Below are positions 9,201-16,931 of a DNA stretch of 39,022 nucleotides, piece by piece (the first letter of the stretch is position 1; each line of letters opens with the position of its first letter). Position numbers and translations under genes: made by a program. The notes beneath the pieces were generated by a model, which saw only the letters and a list, made by a program, of their open reading frames with translations, ran no database searches and was not told where the DNA came from. The stretch is from Anaerolineae bacterium (lineage in GTDB: Bacteria > Chloroflexota > Anaerolineae > Aggregatilineales > UBA3940): NCBI GenBank assembly GCA_016926255.1, contig JAFGOY010000025.1:1-39022 (forward strand). Reading direction: 5' to 3'.

Positions 9201-10191
9201 TGATATGAAGTTCGTGTTCCAGACGTCCACGCACTTCGGCGGCGGTGGCGTTGGTACCATAGCGCCATTCAAGCCCCTTTTCGCAAAGGTGCCTGAGATA
9301 GGACGCCGCATCGAACCCTTCCGGCACAGGAAATTTAGGGAGCTTGTAACTCTTATCATCGAGATTGACGTCGCACATCTCGGCGATCTTCACCGTGTTG
9401 CTCACTGCTTCGGGTACTTCAGCGAAAATCCTTGCCATTTCTTCCGGTGAGCGTAGATAGTAGCTATCATCGCTGAACTTCAACCGGTTCGGCTCGCTGA
9501 CCAGGCTGCCCGTGCCAATGCAAAGCAGCACATCATGTGGATTGGCGTCTTCGGGATGTACATAGTGAACGTCGTTGGTTGCGAGTAAGGGAATTTTTGC
9601 ATAGGGCGCAAGCTCGATCAACGCCTGGTTCAGCTTACGCAGGTCGGGGATATCGTGCTCCTGGAGTTCGATATAGAACCGGTCTTCTCCAAAGACATCC
9701 AGGTACCATCCCAGCCACTGGCGGGCTTCCTCGTCACGGCCTTCGAGGATCATCTGGGGGATTTCGGCTGCCATGCACCCGCTGGTAGCGATCAACCCCT
9801 CGGAATGTTTGGCCAGGAACTCATGGTCGATGCGCGGTTTGTAGTAGAACCCCTCTAACTGTGAGGCGCTGGCGATCTTCAGCAGGTTTTTGTACCCCAC
9901 CTGATTTTCGGCGAGCAGCAGCAGGTGATAGCTCGACTTATCTAGATAAGGATCGCGGTCGCCCATGCCTCTCTTGGCAAGGTAGGCTTCCATCCCGATG
10001 ATGGGCTTGACGCCCTGCTTTTTGCAGGCCCGGTAAAACTCGATCACGCCGTACATCACGCCGTGATCGGTAATGGCGATGGAATCCATTCCCAGTTCGG
10101 CAGTGTAGGCAACCAGGTCTTTCATCTGGCTCATGCCATCTAACAGTGAGTATTCCGTGTGTACGTGCAGATGGGCGAACGATGCCGTCAC
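6295..10191 (-). CDS. dnaE: DNA polymerase III subunit alpha
   Basis: A 1298-aa replicative polymerase of the DnaE1 type. The N-terminal PHP domain keeps all expected metal ligands: HLHVH with H9 and H11, D18, then TDHG, GMEAY, YHLLLLA, SGC and TNDVH. The polymerase palm carries PDIDLD near residues 397-402 and the third acidic site in VDFLGLR near 559. KKKEYELKKHR and the FNKSHAADYA segment are standard thumb/finger features. An OB fold sits near 1005-1050. It is followed by an acidic, Pro/Asn-rich linker of about 120 residues and a ~75-residue C-terminal domain. The start is GTG at 10191 with GAGG 9 bases upstream, directly before the PHP motif. The gene leads the leftward block with the two phosphofructokinases. 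Confidence 0.96.
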   Translation of the reverse strand: MTASFAHLHVHTEYSLLDGMSQMKDLVAYTAELGMDSIAITDHGVMYGVIEFYRACKKQGVKPIIGMEAYLAKRGMGDRDPYLDKSSYHLLLLAENQVGYKNLLKIASASQLEGFYYKPRIDHEFLAKHSEGLIATSGCMAAEIPQMILEGRDEEARQWLGWYLDVFGEDRFYIELQEHDIPDLRKLNQALIELAPYAKIPLLATNDVHYVHPEDANPHDVLLCIGTGSLVSEPNRLKFSDDSYYLRSPEEMARIFAEVPEAVSNTVKIAEMCDVNLDDKSYKLPKFPVPEGFDAASYLRHLCEKGLEWRYGTNATAAEVRGRLEHELHIIHDMGFDTYFLIVWDLCEFARDNDIWWNVRGSGAGSVVAYSLGITNIDPLRNSLIFERFLNPGRVSMPDIDLDYPDDRRNEMIDYCVNKYGEDKVAQIITFGTLGARAAVRDVGRTLDIPLNEVDQLARLIPNIPGKPVSLKDALEDIPDMKAAYEDKNRPYIKNLLDNAMRLEGVARHASTHACGLLVADQPLVEYTPLHRPTRGDDEALGAVSQWPMEIVESIGLLKVDFLGLRTLTIMRKACELIEYYHGVHFDLDNIPYRHLEDDPEYNASLDKAFELLTSGNTSGVFQVEGAGMTRMLTEMKPSRFEHIIAGISLFRPGPIEYIPTYIRRMHGEEEVAYHHEKLEPILSETYGIIVYQEQIMQIASELFGYQLGEADLMRRAVAKKKEYELKKHRAKFQNQGPERGVSAEAASRIFDDIEFFARYGFNKSHAADYAILTVQTAYLKAHYSHEYMTALLTIERANTDKVGNYIADCHRMGIDVLPPDLNLSQHDFTIEDRVDGSRAIRYGLSAIKNVGEGSVEAILLAREDTPFVDLTDFCQRVDLRDVGKRALESMIKVGALDMFAGRPVLLESLDRLMNFSVSLHRAADVGQMSLFGDTTGVKLDTDASGVLVTEVSNPASRREMLQWERELVGVYISEHPLKSVIDKIGQVVTAYSTDLSEADHDRQVAMAGMVNYVRPHTTKKGKPMAFAGLEDLYGHIEVVIWPSTWDETKHLWEPDRVLLVRGKIDAQRGEPKLLCDDATTNFEILQPIPGPNDNGTEQPEETASVNDNGDNQSDYYYDGLDDYGSDQPSYDYSPPPEEYEIVSPPPLEPVDSLPYETVPDAAPESEMGQLVEENPETAVPGLAEPAMDDVPQQAANGGQAAPRVVKPSKPAGNTNISVKLRIRIERSDDPELDRRKMQHIHGVLISYPGNDQFSFVVSDQNGNVEIDFSNDTTHYCPDLEAKLSHLVGQGAIQVISS

Positions 10192-10270
10192 TTTTTGCTT
10201 CCTCTTAGGCTGGGATCATATCCATCGTGGGCGATGTTGGGTTGTCGAATACTATCCGGGTGTTGGCGTT

Positions 10271-10279
10271 AGTATACCA
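10271..10279 (-). promoter_or_regulatory. Extended -10 promoter candidate for dnaE
   Basis: The minus strand reads TG-G-TATACT, an extended -10 with five of six matches, about 80 bases before the dnaE GTG. There is no recognisable -35 box at 17 bases. On the opposite strand, TATGAT at 10338-10343 is a weaker candidate -10 for the rightward gene at 10406. Confidence 0.45.
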
Positions 10280-10405
10280 TATTCATCGGGCTGGATGGGA
10301 GCAAAATCGACGTACTTTTTCTATCAAACCGGCAGGTTATGATAGGATTAGAATACGCTGGCGCAGCCCGGCGTTACGCGGCATACTTCAACCCGGAGGT
10401 CACCC

Positions 10406-11245
10406 ATGGCGCGTCAAAAAAGGAGCCGCAAATCAGAGTCGGATAGACCGGTCGAGAAGAGCCGCCCCAAAGACCGTGCTCCCGGTCAAAAGCAGGTTCA
10501 GCAAAAAGCCAGCCAGAAAAAACCGGCCCCTCAAAAATCCCCTCAACCGGTACGCACCGTCACACCGGAGCGTGAACCCTGGACACCCTGGGGGAAAGCA
10601 GCTAAAGCCCGGCGTGAACGCAAGGCCCGGGAGCAGCGTGAACGCGAACAGCGTCGCCAGGAACGGTTGAAAGCCCGGCAAACGCGAAAAATGCGGCAGC
10701 GGTTGATCACCGCACGTGGTCTTGTGTTTCTCCTCCTGCTGATCATCACCTGCGCCATTGGTGGGATCGTTTTATTACTGATGGGCCGTCCCTACCCCTG
10801 GGAAGCCCTGGCGGATGTCGGCGAAATGCAGCAGTTTTCCCAGACATTAGAAGAAAACCGGGAACGCTGGGAGAGCCTGGGCATCCGGCACTATACGGTC
10901 GAAATACATTATCAGGATGACACAGGTACGATCTGCGGCCCGGCGGTCGTCGAAGTGCGTGATGGGATCGTCGAAGAGATGCCCTCCGCGCGTGATACAC
11001 ACTGGTTCCCGGCAGACGATTGTGACGAACTTCTTGACGATCTGACAATCGACAGTGCTTTCGGCTGGCTCGATGAACAATCAGCTTTATATCGCCCCGG
11101 CCAGACGGATTTCGAAGTATCGTTCGACCCGGACTTCGGCTATCCCACCTGGGCGCAAACAAACGCGTACGACGAGCCTGCTGCCGGGTGTTGCTGGACA
11201 GTCACCTGGACTGATATACGCCCGCTGTTCGATCAGGAGGAGTGA
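10406..11245 (+). CDS. Single-span membrane protein with DUF6174-like extracytoplasmic domain
   Basis: A 279-aa protein starting at ATG 10406, supported by GGAGG 6 bases ahead. The first ~100 residues are extremely basic (Lys/Arg/Gln-rich, helical) and should stay in the cytoplasm. Residues ~105-126 form one transmembrane helix. The outer domain begins with an 'ENRERWESLGIRHYTVEI' segment, continues with GPAVVEVRDGIV, and ends with VSFDPDFGYPTW. That order resembles DUF6174 proteins, a family of unknown function. Several cysteines (CGPAV, DDCDE, GCCW) could form disulfides. It lies 6 bases before mutM and is probably co-transcribed, but the pairing does not reveal a role. The charged tail could bind nucleic acid or phospholipid; this is speculation. 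Confidence 0.75.
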   Translation: MARQKRSRKSESDRPVEKSRPKDRAPGQKQVQQKASQKKPAPQKSPQPVRTVTPEREPWTPWGKAAKARRERKAREQREREQRRQERLKARQTRKMRQRLITARGLVFLLLLIITCAIGGIVLLLMGRPYPWEALADVGEMQQFSQTLEENRERWESLGIRHYTVEIHYQDDTGTICGPAVVEVRDGIVEEMPSARDTHWFPADDCDELLDDLTIDSAFGWLDEQSALYRPGQTDFEVSFDPDFGYPTWAQTNAYDEPAAGCCWTVTWTDIRPLFDQEE

Positions 11246-11251
11246 ACCGTT

Positions 11252-12067
11252 ATGCCAGAACTTCCAGAAGTCGAAATGGTCGTTCGTGGGCTGTGCCCCG
11301 ACGTGATCGGGCGGACGTTCACCAATGCTGTCATTAACTGGGAACGTCAGATCGCGCCTCTGAGTGTCAAAGCGTTCAGTGAGCGAATCACCGGGCAGCG
11401 CGTGGAGCAATTGAGCCGCCGGGGGAAATATGTCGTTTTTACCCTCAGCAGCGGCGCGCTCCTAGTACACCTCAAAATGACCGGGCGATTATATGTATCA
11501 CTGCCCGATCAGCAGGATCACGCAGATCGCTGGGTGCGGGCGATAGTGGGGATGGATGACGGCAGAGAACTGCGCTTTTCCGATTTGAGAAAGTTCGGGC
11601 GCTTATACCTGGTCAAACACGCCGAAGAAGTGACTGGGAATCTCGGCCCGGAGCCGCTCTCGGAAGCTTTCACACTGGAACGGTTCCAGGAATTGATCGG
11701 TCACCGAAAGGGGATGATCAAGCCGTTGTTGATGAATCAGGAATTTATCGCCGGGATAGGCAATATTTACGCCGACGAATCCTTATGGCTGGCCGGGATT
11801 GCCCCCCGGCGTGGGGCGGATACACTTAAGCCAGGTCAAATCGAAAAACTGTATCACGCCATACGGCAGGTATTGCAGCAGGGAATCGAAAACGAAGGAG
11901 CCAGCATCAACTGGTACCGGAAACCCGATGGCAGCACCGGCTCATACCAGGAACGCTTTTATGTCTACGATCGGACAGGGCAGTCCTGCCCTCGTTGCGG
12001 AGACGCCATCCAAAAAACCCGAATAGCTCAACGTGGAACACACTTCTGCCCATCGTGTCAGGTTTAG
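11252..12067 (+). CDS. mutM: Formamidopyrimidine-DNA glycosylase
   Basis: A 271-aa Fpg/MutM base-excision repair enzyme that removes 8-oxoguanine and formamidopyrimidines and cleaves the abasic site. Mature PELPEVE provides the catalytic N-terminal proline and glutamate. K59 in RRGKY matches E. coli Lys57. HLKMTG and the GIGNIYADE helix-two-turn-helix segment follow. The C-terminal zinc finger is C-x2-C-x16-C-x2-C, starting at CPRC. The ATG is preceded by GGAGGAG. Length fits the family exactly. Second gene of the rightward cluster 10406-14079. Confidence 0.96.
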   Translation: MPELPEVEMVVRGLCPDVIGRTFTNAVINWERQIAPLSVKAFSERITGQRVEQLSRRGKYVVFTLSSGALLVHLKMTGRLYVSLPDQQDHADRWVRAIVGMDDGRELRFSDLRKFGRLYLVKHAEEVTGNLGPEPLSEAFTLERFQELIGHRKGMIKPLLMNQEFIAGIGNIYADESLWLAGIAPRRGADTLKPGQIEKLYHAIRQVLQQGIENEGASINWYRKPDGSTGSYQERFYVYDRTGQSCPRCGDAIQKTRIAQRGTHFCPSCQV

Positions 12068-12079
12068 GGAGAATCGACC

Positions 12080-12973
12080 ATGAATTCTGGAAACATGCTT
12101 GTTGTTATCTTACCTATCATGGCCGTGCTGCTGGCCGGATTGTCCATTGCGGCGCTTTATCTTTGGTGGAGATCGTCTCGCGACGAGGAAGACGAAGGCG
12201 AGAGCGAGATGCAGGCAACCATCGCCGATGAACCGTCTTTGCCGGAGGAGACACTCGATTCAATACTGGATGACAGGCCAAGCGGCAGCTTCTTCGAGCG
12301 TATGTCGGATTCGTTCAAACCGGTCAAAGCAAGCGCCCCGGCACGACCTGTACAAACGATACCCGCAGCGCCGATCCGCGCCACCACCCAGTCCGTCCCG
12401 GTTGGCAACGCGGTCGAGGTGATGCGCATCATGCGAGACATTGCCGATGGCTCGCTGTTTGTGGAAATTGACGGGCGTTCCTACCGGAAACTGGACGACA
12501 TCACCGACCCGGAAACCGGGCGGCGCTTTATGGGAAACGTCCAATCACTGGCTCAATTCGCCCGGCTGGGTGATTTCAACGTTCCGGATGACTGGGCACG
12601 CATTCCTGAACCGCCTCAGATCGTGACAGCCCCTCCTTCCCCCCCGCCGTTTCCCGGTTCTAAGGCCACCCGGACAGCAGAGATACCCGATTCTAAGACG
12701 CCAGGGATGTTTTCAGTCAAGCGTCTTAGAGGTGAGAAGGTGGAGATTCCTGAGCCAGTTCCGATTGCCGACCAGATCGAGGAGATTCTCCAGTACCGGC
12801 TCAGCATGAACCCCGATCTGATGCATCGCTCGATTCACATCCGCCCTGGCGCTCAAGGCATGATCCGGATCGAGGTGGATGGCATCTCCTACGGGAGTGT
12901 AGCCGACGTACCGGACGAGTCGGTTCGGGAGTTTTTACAATCGGTAATCAACGAATGGGAAGCAAGGCAGTAA
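12080..12973 (+). CDS. Membrane-anchored protein with an internal duplicated module, function unknown
   Basis: A 297-aa protein not recognised as a named family. GGGAG precedes the ATG. Residues ~5-28 form a transmembrane helix, followed by a Trp-Trp-Arg stop-transfer signal and an acidic linker, so the bulk is likely cytoplasmic. Two short modules resemble each other: residues ~128-157 (FVEIDGRSYRKLDDITD, then RRFMGNV) and ~262-291 (RIEVDGISYGSVADVPD, then REFLQSV). Each has two strands, the DG-x-SY turn, and a helix. They are linked by ~100 residues rich in Pro, Ala and Ser. It lies 12 bases after mutM and before the protease gene at 13021. Confidence 0.7.
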   Translation: MNSGNMLVVILPIMAVLLAGLSIAALYLWWRSSRDEEDEGESEMQATIADEPSLPEETLDSILDDRPSGSFFERMSDSFKPVKASAPARPVQTIPAAPIRATTQSVPVGNAVEVMRIMRDIADGSLFVEIDGRSYRKLDDITDPETGRRFMGNVQSLAQFARLGDFNVPDDWARIPEPPQIVTAPPSPPPFPGSKATRTAEIPDSKTPGMFSVKRLRGEKVEIPEPVPIADQIEEILQYRLSMNPDLMHRSIHIRPGAQGMIRIEVDGISYGSVADVPDESVREFLQSVINEWEARQ

Positions 12974-13020
12974 CGGCTGTCATCCGTTATTCACCCTAAG
13001 AAAACCGAGGAGAAAATCGC

Positions 13021-14079
13021 GTGGCGGAATCACCACTATCGGACAGACTTGAGCAGGTGACACAGGCGCAGGCTATGGTTGTCGGCGATTTTATGAAACG
13101 CCGGAACGTGGTTGCCTGTGGGGTAGGCTACAAAATCACCCAGGGGAAACTGACCGACATTCCCAGTGTGGTGGTTTCGGTAACAAAAAAAGAATCACCG
13201 GAAAACCTGCCTGCCGATGACCTGATCCCCGATCAGGTAGACAGCGTGCTGACCGATGTCATCGAAACCGGTGAGATTGTCGCCTATTCGCTGGATCGGC
13301 AGGCACGGCAGCGGCCCGTCCGCCCCGGCATCTCGGTCGGACATCAGAGCGGCAGCACAGGCACCTTCGGCTGTGTGGTCAGGCGGGATGATGCGTTATT
13401 TGTATTGAGTAACAATCATGTACTTGCCTATGAGAACCAGGCCGAGAAAGGTGATTTTATTCTCCAACCAGGCCCGGCTGACGGCGGCAGCCTGCTCGAT
13501 AAGATCGGCGTGTTGAGCGATTTTGTGGCGCTGCGTTTTCTGGAAAGTTCCACTGATTCGGAGGCGGAGGGCCAATCGACGGAGCCATCAGGCTGTGCGA
13601 CACTGCTGAGCAATCTGTTGAGCGCCCTCAGCGATCTGGGACAGACAAAAACGGCGGATGAGGTTCCGCTTGGCCCTCAGCTAAATTACGTCGATGTAGC
13701 AATGGCCCGCATCGACGATTCTGTTTCCGTAGACCCCAGGATCGTCGATGTCGGCGGCGCGCCCCTGGGAATCACCGAGCCGGAACTGAACATGAAGGTG
13801 ATCAAAAGCGGGCGGACAACAGGACTGACTAAAGCCATCATTCTCCAAATCGACGTTGTGGTTGACGTCAAGTATGGCAGTCGCAAGGCACGTTTCGTAA
13901 ACCAGATTATGACTTCGCCTTTCAGTCAGCCGGGTGACTCCGGGTCGCTGGTGCTGGATTATGAACGCAATGCAGTCGGACTGCTGTTCTCCGGGTCGGG
14001 CAATATCGGCGTGGCGAATCCCATACAGCCAGTGCTGACGGCCATGCGGGCCGAACTCGTGCTGGAAGGGGAGCTTTAA
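13021..14079 (+). CDS. Trypsin-fold serine protease, cytoplasmic type
   Basis: A 352-aa protein with a chymotrypsin-like triad: H133 in SNNHVLA, a likely Asp near residue 225 in YVDVAMARID, and S307 in PGDSGS. A small N-terminal domain (residues ~30-80: ACGVGYKIT, SVVVSVTKK) precedes the protease, as in bacterial trypsin-like proteins of this layout. There is no signal peptide or membrane segment. An insertion between His and Asp (about 160-210) carries Ser/Glu-rich sequence. The start is GTG at 13021 with GAGGAG 9 bases ahead. It is the last gene of the rightward cluster. Its last 4 bases overlap the convergent lipoprotein gene. Substrate unknown. Confidence 0.82.
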   Translation: MAESPLSDRLEQVTQAQAMVVGDFMKRRNVVACGVGYKITQGKLTDIPSVVVSVTKKESPENLPADDLIPDQVDSVLTDVIETGEIVAYSLDRQARQRPVRPGISVGHQSGSTGTFGCVVRRDDALFVLSNNHVLAYENQAEKGDFILQPGPADGGSLLDKIGVLSDFVALRFLESSTDSEAEGQSTEPSGCATLLSNLLSALSDLGQTKTADEVPLGPQLNYVDVAMARIDDSVSVDPRIVDVGGAPLGITEPELNMKVIKSGRTTGLTKAIILQIDVVVDVKYGSRKARFVNQIMTSPFSQPGDSGSLVLDYERNAVGLLFSGSGNIGVANPIQPVLTAMRAELVLEGEL

Positions 14080-15194
14080 TTCTCGTTGGAGGTATTCCCT
14101 CCGGGTGGATGGATGCCGGTAATCAACCATTTGCCCTGCTCCGCGACCGGCGGCTGGAAATCGGCCACGAATGTCCCCTGCAAATCCCGGAAGACGATCT
14201 GCTCCGGTTCGATGCCGAGAACCTGGTAGCGGCGCTGTGACAGCGTCAACCCGAAATCTGCAGCGGTGGAAAGCACGTCCGGATCGGCGGCCAGGGCTCC
14301 CGCGCCATCGACATCCCCCACCTGGAGCCGCTCAACAAACTCAACCAGTGTCGCGTAAGGCGATGGTTCGGCAACTTCCCACAACCACTCCATCCGTACA
14401 GAATCCTGAGGCATTGGCGGCACAGAGACATAGGTATTTCCCACGCGCTGCCAGTCGACATTGAACGCCCGGCAGACTTCTTCCGTTTCGTAAAATACCT
14501 GGGTAGTTCCATCGGCACTGCCTGATACGGTCAGCAAGCTGCGATCCGGTGCAAGATTCAACTGCCCGCCTACTGCGTTGAACCACCAGCCTGGCGCCTC
14601 GTCACCGAGCCAGGCTGTACGCCAGCCCGACTCATCTTTCACGGCGAGCAGCGCATGCACCCTCACCAGGTCATCATTCCCCTTTGTACCATAGCCAACG
14701 ACGACCTCATCTTCTCCCCACGATACCTGCAACACACTCAGCCCGACCGTCCAACGGCTCAACTCAAAAGCCGGGATATTACCACCCATGTTGAAATCGT
14801 AGAGAAACAGACCCAGGCCATCAGGCAGGCTGATGACGGCCAGTGTATCCTCCCGGTCGATCATGGCAGGCATTGGTTGAGTCAGGCAGTTGCATGAGAA
14901 AGCGAGTGTGGTGTATTCCGCCGACAGTTCCTCATCAGAGAGACGGGGATCGGCCTCGCGAAGAAACGCGCCGGTTGCAGACAGAACGGCTTCTCGCCGT
15001 ATAGCTGGTTCTGAGATTACGTAAGCGTTTGAAACATCTACAACCGGAGCGGTCGTCTCGGTTGGGCGGGGCAATGATACGTGTTCGGTAGGTGCGACAT
15101 CGGCGGGAGTGATCTGGCACCCATCCAGAATGAGGAATAACAAACAACCGTAGAGTATAAAGAGAGAGCCGCTCTTCTTTCCCGGCATCCACAT
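14076..15194 (-). CDS. Putative lipoprotein, function unknown
   Basis: A 372-aa protein with a short basic N-terminus, a hydrophobic stretch (LFILYGCLLFLIL) and a lipobox-like LDGC; Asp just before Gly is unusual and lowers certainty of lipidation. A TE/TP-rich linker follows. The rest is mainly beta-strand with Trp-rich segments, which may be a propeller-like or DUF-type outer domain; I recognise no family. It begins 10 bases after the receiver-GAF gene, so it is likely the third gene of the leftward regulator operon. The start could also be the Met at 15188. No strong ribosome binding site separates the two. It may be a sensor or output partner of the regulators, but this rests on position only. 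Confidence 0.65.
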   Translation of the reverse strand: MWMPGKKSGSLFILYGCLLFLILDGCQITPADVAPTEHVSLPRPTETTAPVVDVSNAYVISEPAIRREAVLSATGAFLREADPRLSDEELSAEYTTLAFSCNCLTQPMPAMIDREDTLAVISLPDGLGLFLYDFNMGGNIPAFELSRWTVGLSVLQVSWGEDEVVVGYGTKGNDDLVRVHALLAVKDESGWRTAWLGDEAPGWWFNAVGGQLNLAPDRSLLTVSGSADGTTQVFYETEEVCRAFNVDWQRVGNTYVSVPPMPQDSVRMEWLWEVAEPSPYATLVEFVERLQVGDVDGAGALAADPDVLSTAADFGLTLSQRRYQVLGIEPEQIVFRDLQGTFVADFQPPVAEQGKWLITGIHPPGGNTSNEN

Positions 15195-15204
15195 ATCCGG
15201 TCGA

Positions 15205-16350
15205 TCACCGATCCTCGAACGCGCTGAGTTCTTCGCGGATGAAATCGGCGATTTCTTTCAAACGTTCACCCGCCAGTTTAATCCGGGAGACGGCGCTTTG
15301 CTGTGCTTCCGTCAACGGGTCAAATCCTCCAGCCAGCAGCGTATTGACCTGTGATTCAATGCCATCAATCGGGCTGAGGAGCGTCTCGGCATGGTGCTTG
15401 ACATTGCGTGCAGCAGACAGCGCCTTACCGATACGTTCCTTTTCACCGGCGATCAGCAGGGCTTTATCCAGCGCAATGGCAGTATAATCGGCCAGGGCGC
15501 TCAAGACGCTCTCGTCCGCTTTCTCGAAGTCTTCCTTGCCATGCCGGTGAACGGCGATCACCCCCATTATCTTTCGGTTTAGAACAATGGGGACATTCAC
15601 CGCTGCCCTGACCAGATAGCTGGTCGTTATCTTGCTCTGTGAACCACTCCCGGTTCTGATAACCGGGTTGCCCGACAAGGCCACAGTTGCGACATCAGAA
15701 TCAGGGGAAGGGCGTTGAACAGCCGTCAGTTCGTGTTCGGAAAGCCCTTGATGTGCTCGCAGGGTCATGCTCTGGCTTGATTCGTCTAATATATCATCCA
15801 ATATATATATAAGACCTTCTTCCGAGTTTGTGAGAAAGACCGCTGCCTCGATGACCCGTGATAGAATCTCGTCTACCTCGGTAAGGGAAGTAATGCTCCG
15901 GCAGATGCGTGAAAGTGCGTCCATTTCTCCCAGACGCCGGGTGAGCAGGCCCCTCAAGCTTTTTAATTCGTGGCGAAGCGTTTCTTGCTGATGTTCCTCA
16001 GATATCCTCTCAACGAAGTTCTCCAGCTTCTCCAGGAGAACCTCGTTCTCGACCGGCCTCCGCACGAAGTCGCGAATACCCAATGACAGGAACTCCCCGG
16101 CCATCTCCCCTGTCAGGCGAGGAGCAATCAGGATCGCCTCGGCGCTGATCCCCATGCTGCGCTGTGACATGAGAGCGGCAAATGGGCTGCCCCGTAAATG
16201 GACGACATCCACCAGGATGACATCACAAGGAGGCGCTTGAGTGAATTCATCGCCAATGTTGACGGAATAGCCTGCCTCCGCTAATAAATCGCGAAGTGCC
16301 TCAGCTCCTTCTGTTGTATCGGCCAGAATGAGTACATTTACTTCATCCAT
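15205..16350 (-). CDS. Degenerate receiver - GAF - HisKA-like signalling protein
   Basis: A 381-aa protein. Residues ~5-115 have the fold of a response-regulator receiver. D48 sits at the phosphorylation position, but the usual acidic pair is reduced to one Asp (ILADTT), and the conserved Lys of the KP motif is Arg (RRP, 97-99). Canonical phosphorylation is therefore doubtful. A coiled linker leads to a GAF domain at roughly residues 145-295 (NSEEGLIYIL, VNVPIVLNRKIMGVIAVHR). The C-terminal ~70 residues resemble a histidine-kinase dimerisation helix pair (LTEAQQSAVSRIKLAGERLKEI), but no ATP-binding domain follows. It may sense a ligand through GAF and signal by protein contact. It lies 9 bases after the CheY-like gene. 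Confidence 0.75.
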   Translation of the reverse strand: MDEVNVLILADTTEGAEALRDLLAEAGYSVNIGDEFTQAPPCDVILVDVVHLRGSPFAALMSQRSMGISAEAILIAPRLTGEMAGEFLSLGIRDFVRRPVENEVLLEKLENFVERISEEHQQETLRHELKSLRGLLTRRLGEMDALSRICRSITSLTEVDEILSRVIEAAVFLTNSEEGLIYILDDILDESSQSMTLRAHQGLSEHELTAVQRPSPDSDVATVALSGNPVIRTGSGSQSKITTSYLVRAAVNVPIVLNRKIMGVIAVHRHGKEDFEKADESVLSALADYTAIALDKALLIAGEKERIGKALSAARNVKHHAETLLSPIDGIESQVNTLLAGGFDPLTEAQQSAVSRIKLAGERLKEIADFIREELSAFEDR

Positions 16351-16359
16351 CGGAAATGT

Positions 16360-16734
16360 TTAAACCTCGATGTATTTCTTGATGGTATCAAGGAGTTCCA
16401 TCAAGTTGATCGGTTTTGCAAGATAGTCGTCACAACCAGCTTCTAAAGCACGTTCCCGATCACCGCGCATCGCATGAGCGGTCAGGGCAATAATTGGAAT
16501 TTGCGCGGTTTCCGGGTCGGCCTTTAGTTCCCGCGTGGCCTGCCAGCCATCTTTCTCCGGCAGGGAAAGGTCCATGAGTATCAGGGTCGGCTTTTTCTCG
16601 AATGCCAGGCGGACACCTTGCTCACCATCAGGAGCCTCGAATACATCGTAACCCAGCGATGTAAACAGGTCCATCATCAATGTGCGATTATCTGTGTTGT
16701 CTTCGACAACCAGGACACTCCGCTTGGCGCTCAT
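16360..16734 (-). CDS. CheY/DivK-like single-domain response regulator
   Basis: A 124-aa stand-alone receiver with every canonical residue: E11 and D12 (metal site), phosphoacceptor D55 in LMDLSLP, T85 in ALTAHAM, and K107 in LAKP. GGAG precedes the ATG at good distance. There is no output domain, so it must act by protein-protein contact. The next gene in the operon carries a degenerate receiver and a HisKA-like tail, a plausible partner. No complete histidine kinase is in the window. Confidence 0.92.
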   Translation of the reverse strand: MSAKRSVLVVEDNTDNRTLMMDLFTSLGYDVFEAPDGEQGVRLAFEKKPTLILMDLSLPEKDGWQATRELKADPETAQIPIIALTAHAMRGDRERALEAGCDDYLAKPINLMELLDTIKKYIEV

Positions 16735-16852
16735 GCTTATATCTCCAACATCTGTCGAAAACCGGCCAGGCTTATCGAGAACCTGTCGATTTTCATTTAG
16801 CGACAGCCGCTATTTAGTAAATCTCATGGCTGTCCGGTGCATGTATGAGCCT

Positions 16853-16869
16853 ACATAGATTATCTATGT
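16853..16869. promoter_or_regulatory. 17-bp perfect palindrome, candidate operator
   Basis: ACATAGAT-T-ATCTATGT is a perfect 8+1+8 palindrome in the intergenic region before the CheY-like gene. It covers the -10 region of a candidate leftward promoter whose -35 is TTGTCC at 16886-16881 (minus strand). Position and symmetry suit a dimeric repressor site. A further inverted repeat (GACAGCC at 16802-16808 with GGCTGTC at 16828-16834) lies in the presumed leader. Confidence 0.5.
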
Positions 16870-16886
16870 GTTTTCGAATTGGACAA
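16857..16886 (-). promoter_or_regulatory. Candidate promoter of the response-regulator operon
   Basis: On the minus strand, TTGTCC (-35) and TAATCT (-10) are separated by 18 bases. The -10 match is weak (three of six). The palindrome at 16853-16869 overlaps the -10 box, so the operon may be regulated here. The predicted leader is about 115 bases. Confidence 0.35.
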
Positions 16887-16931
16887 CTGCGAGGTCATTT
16901 ACAGTGGCGGCAGCTTCTCTCAACCGGACGA

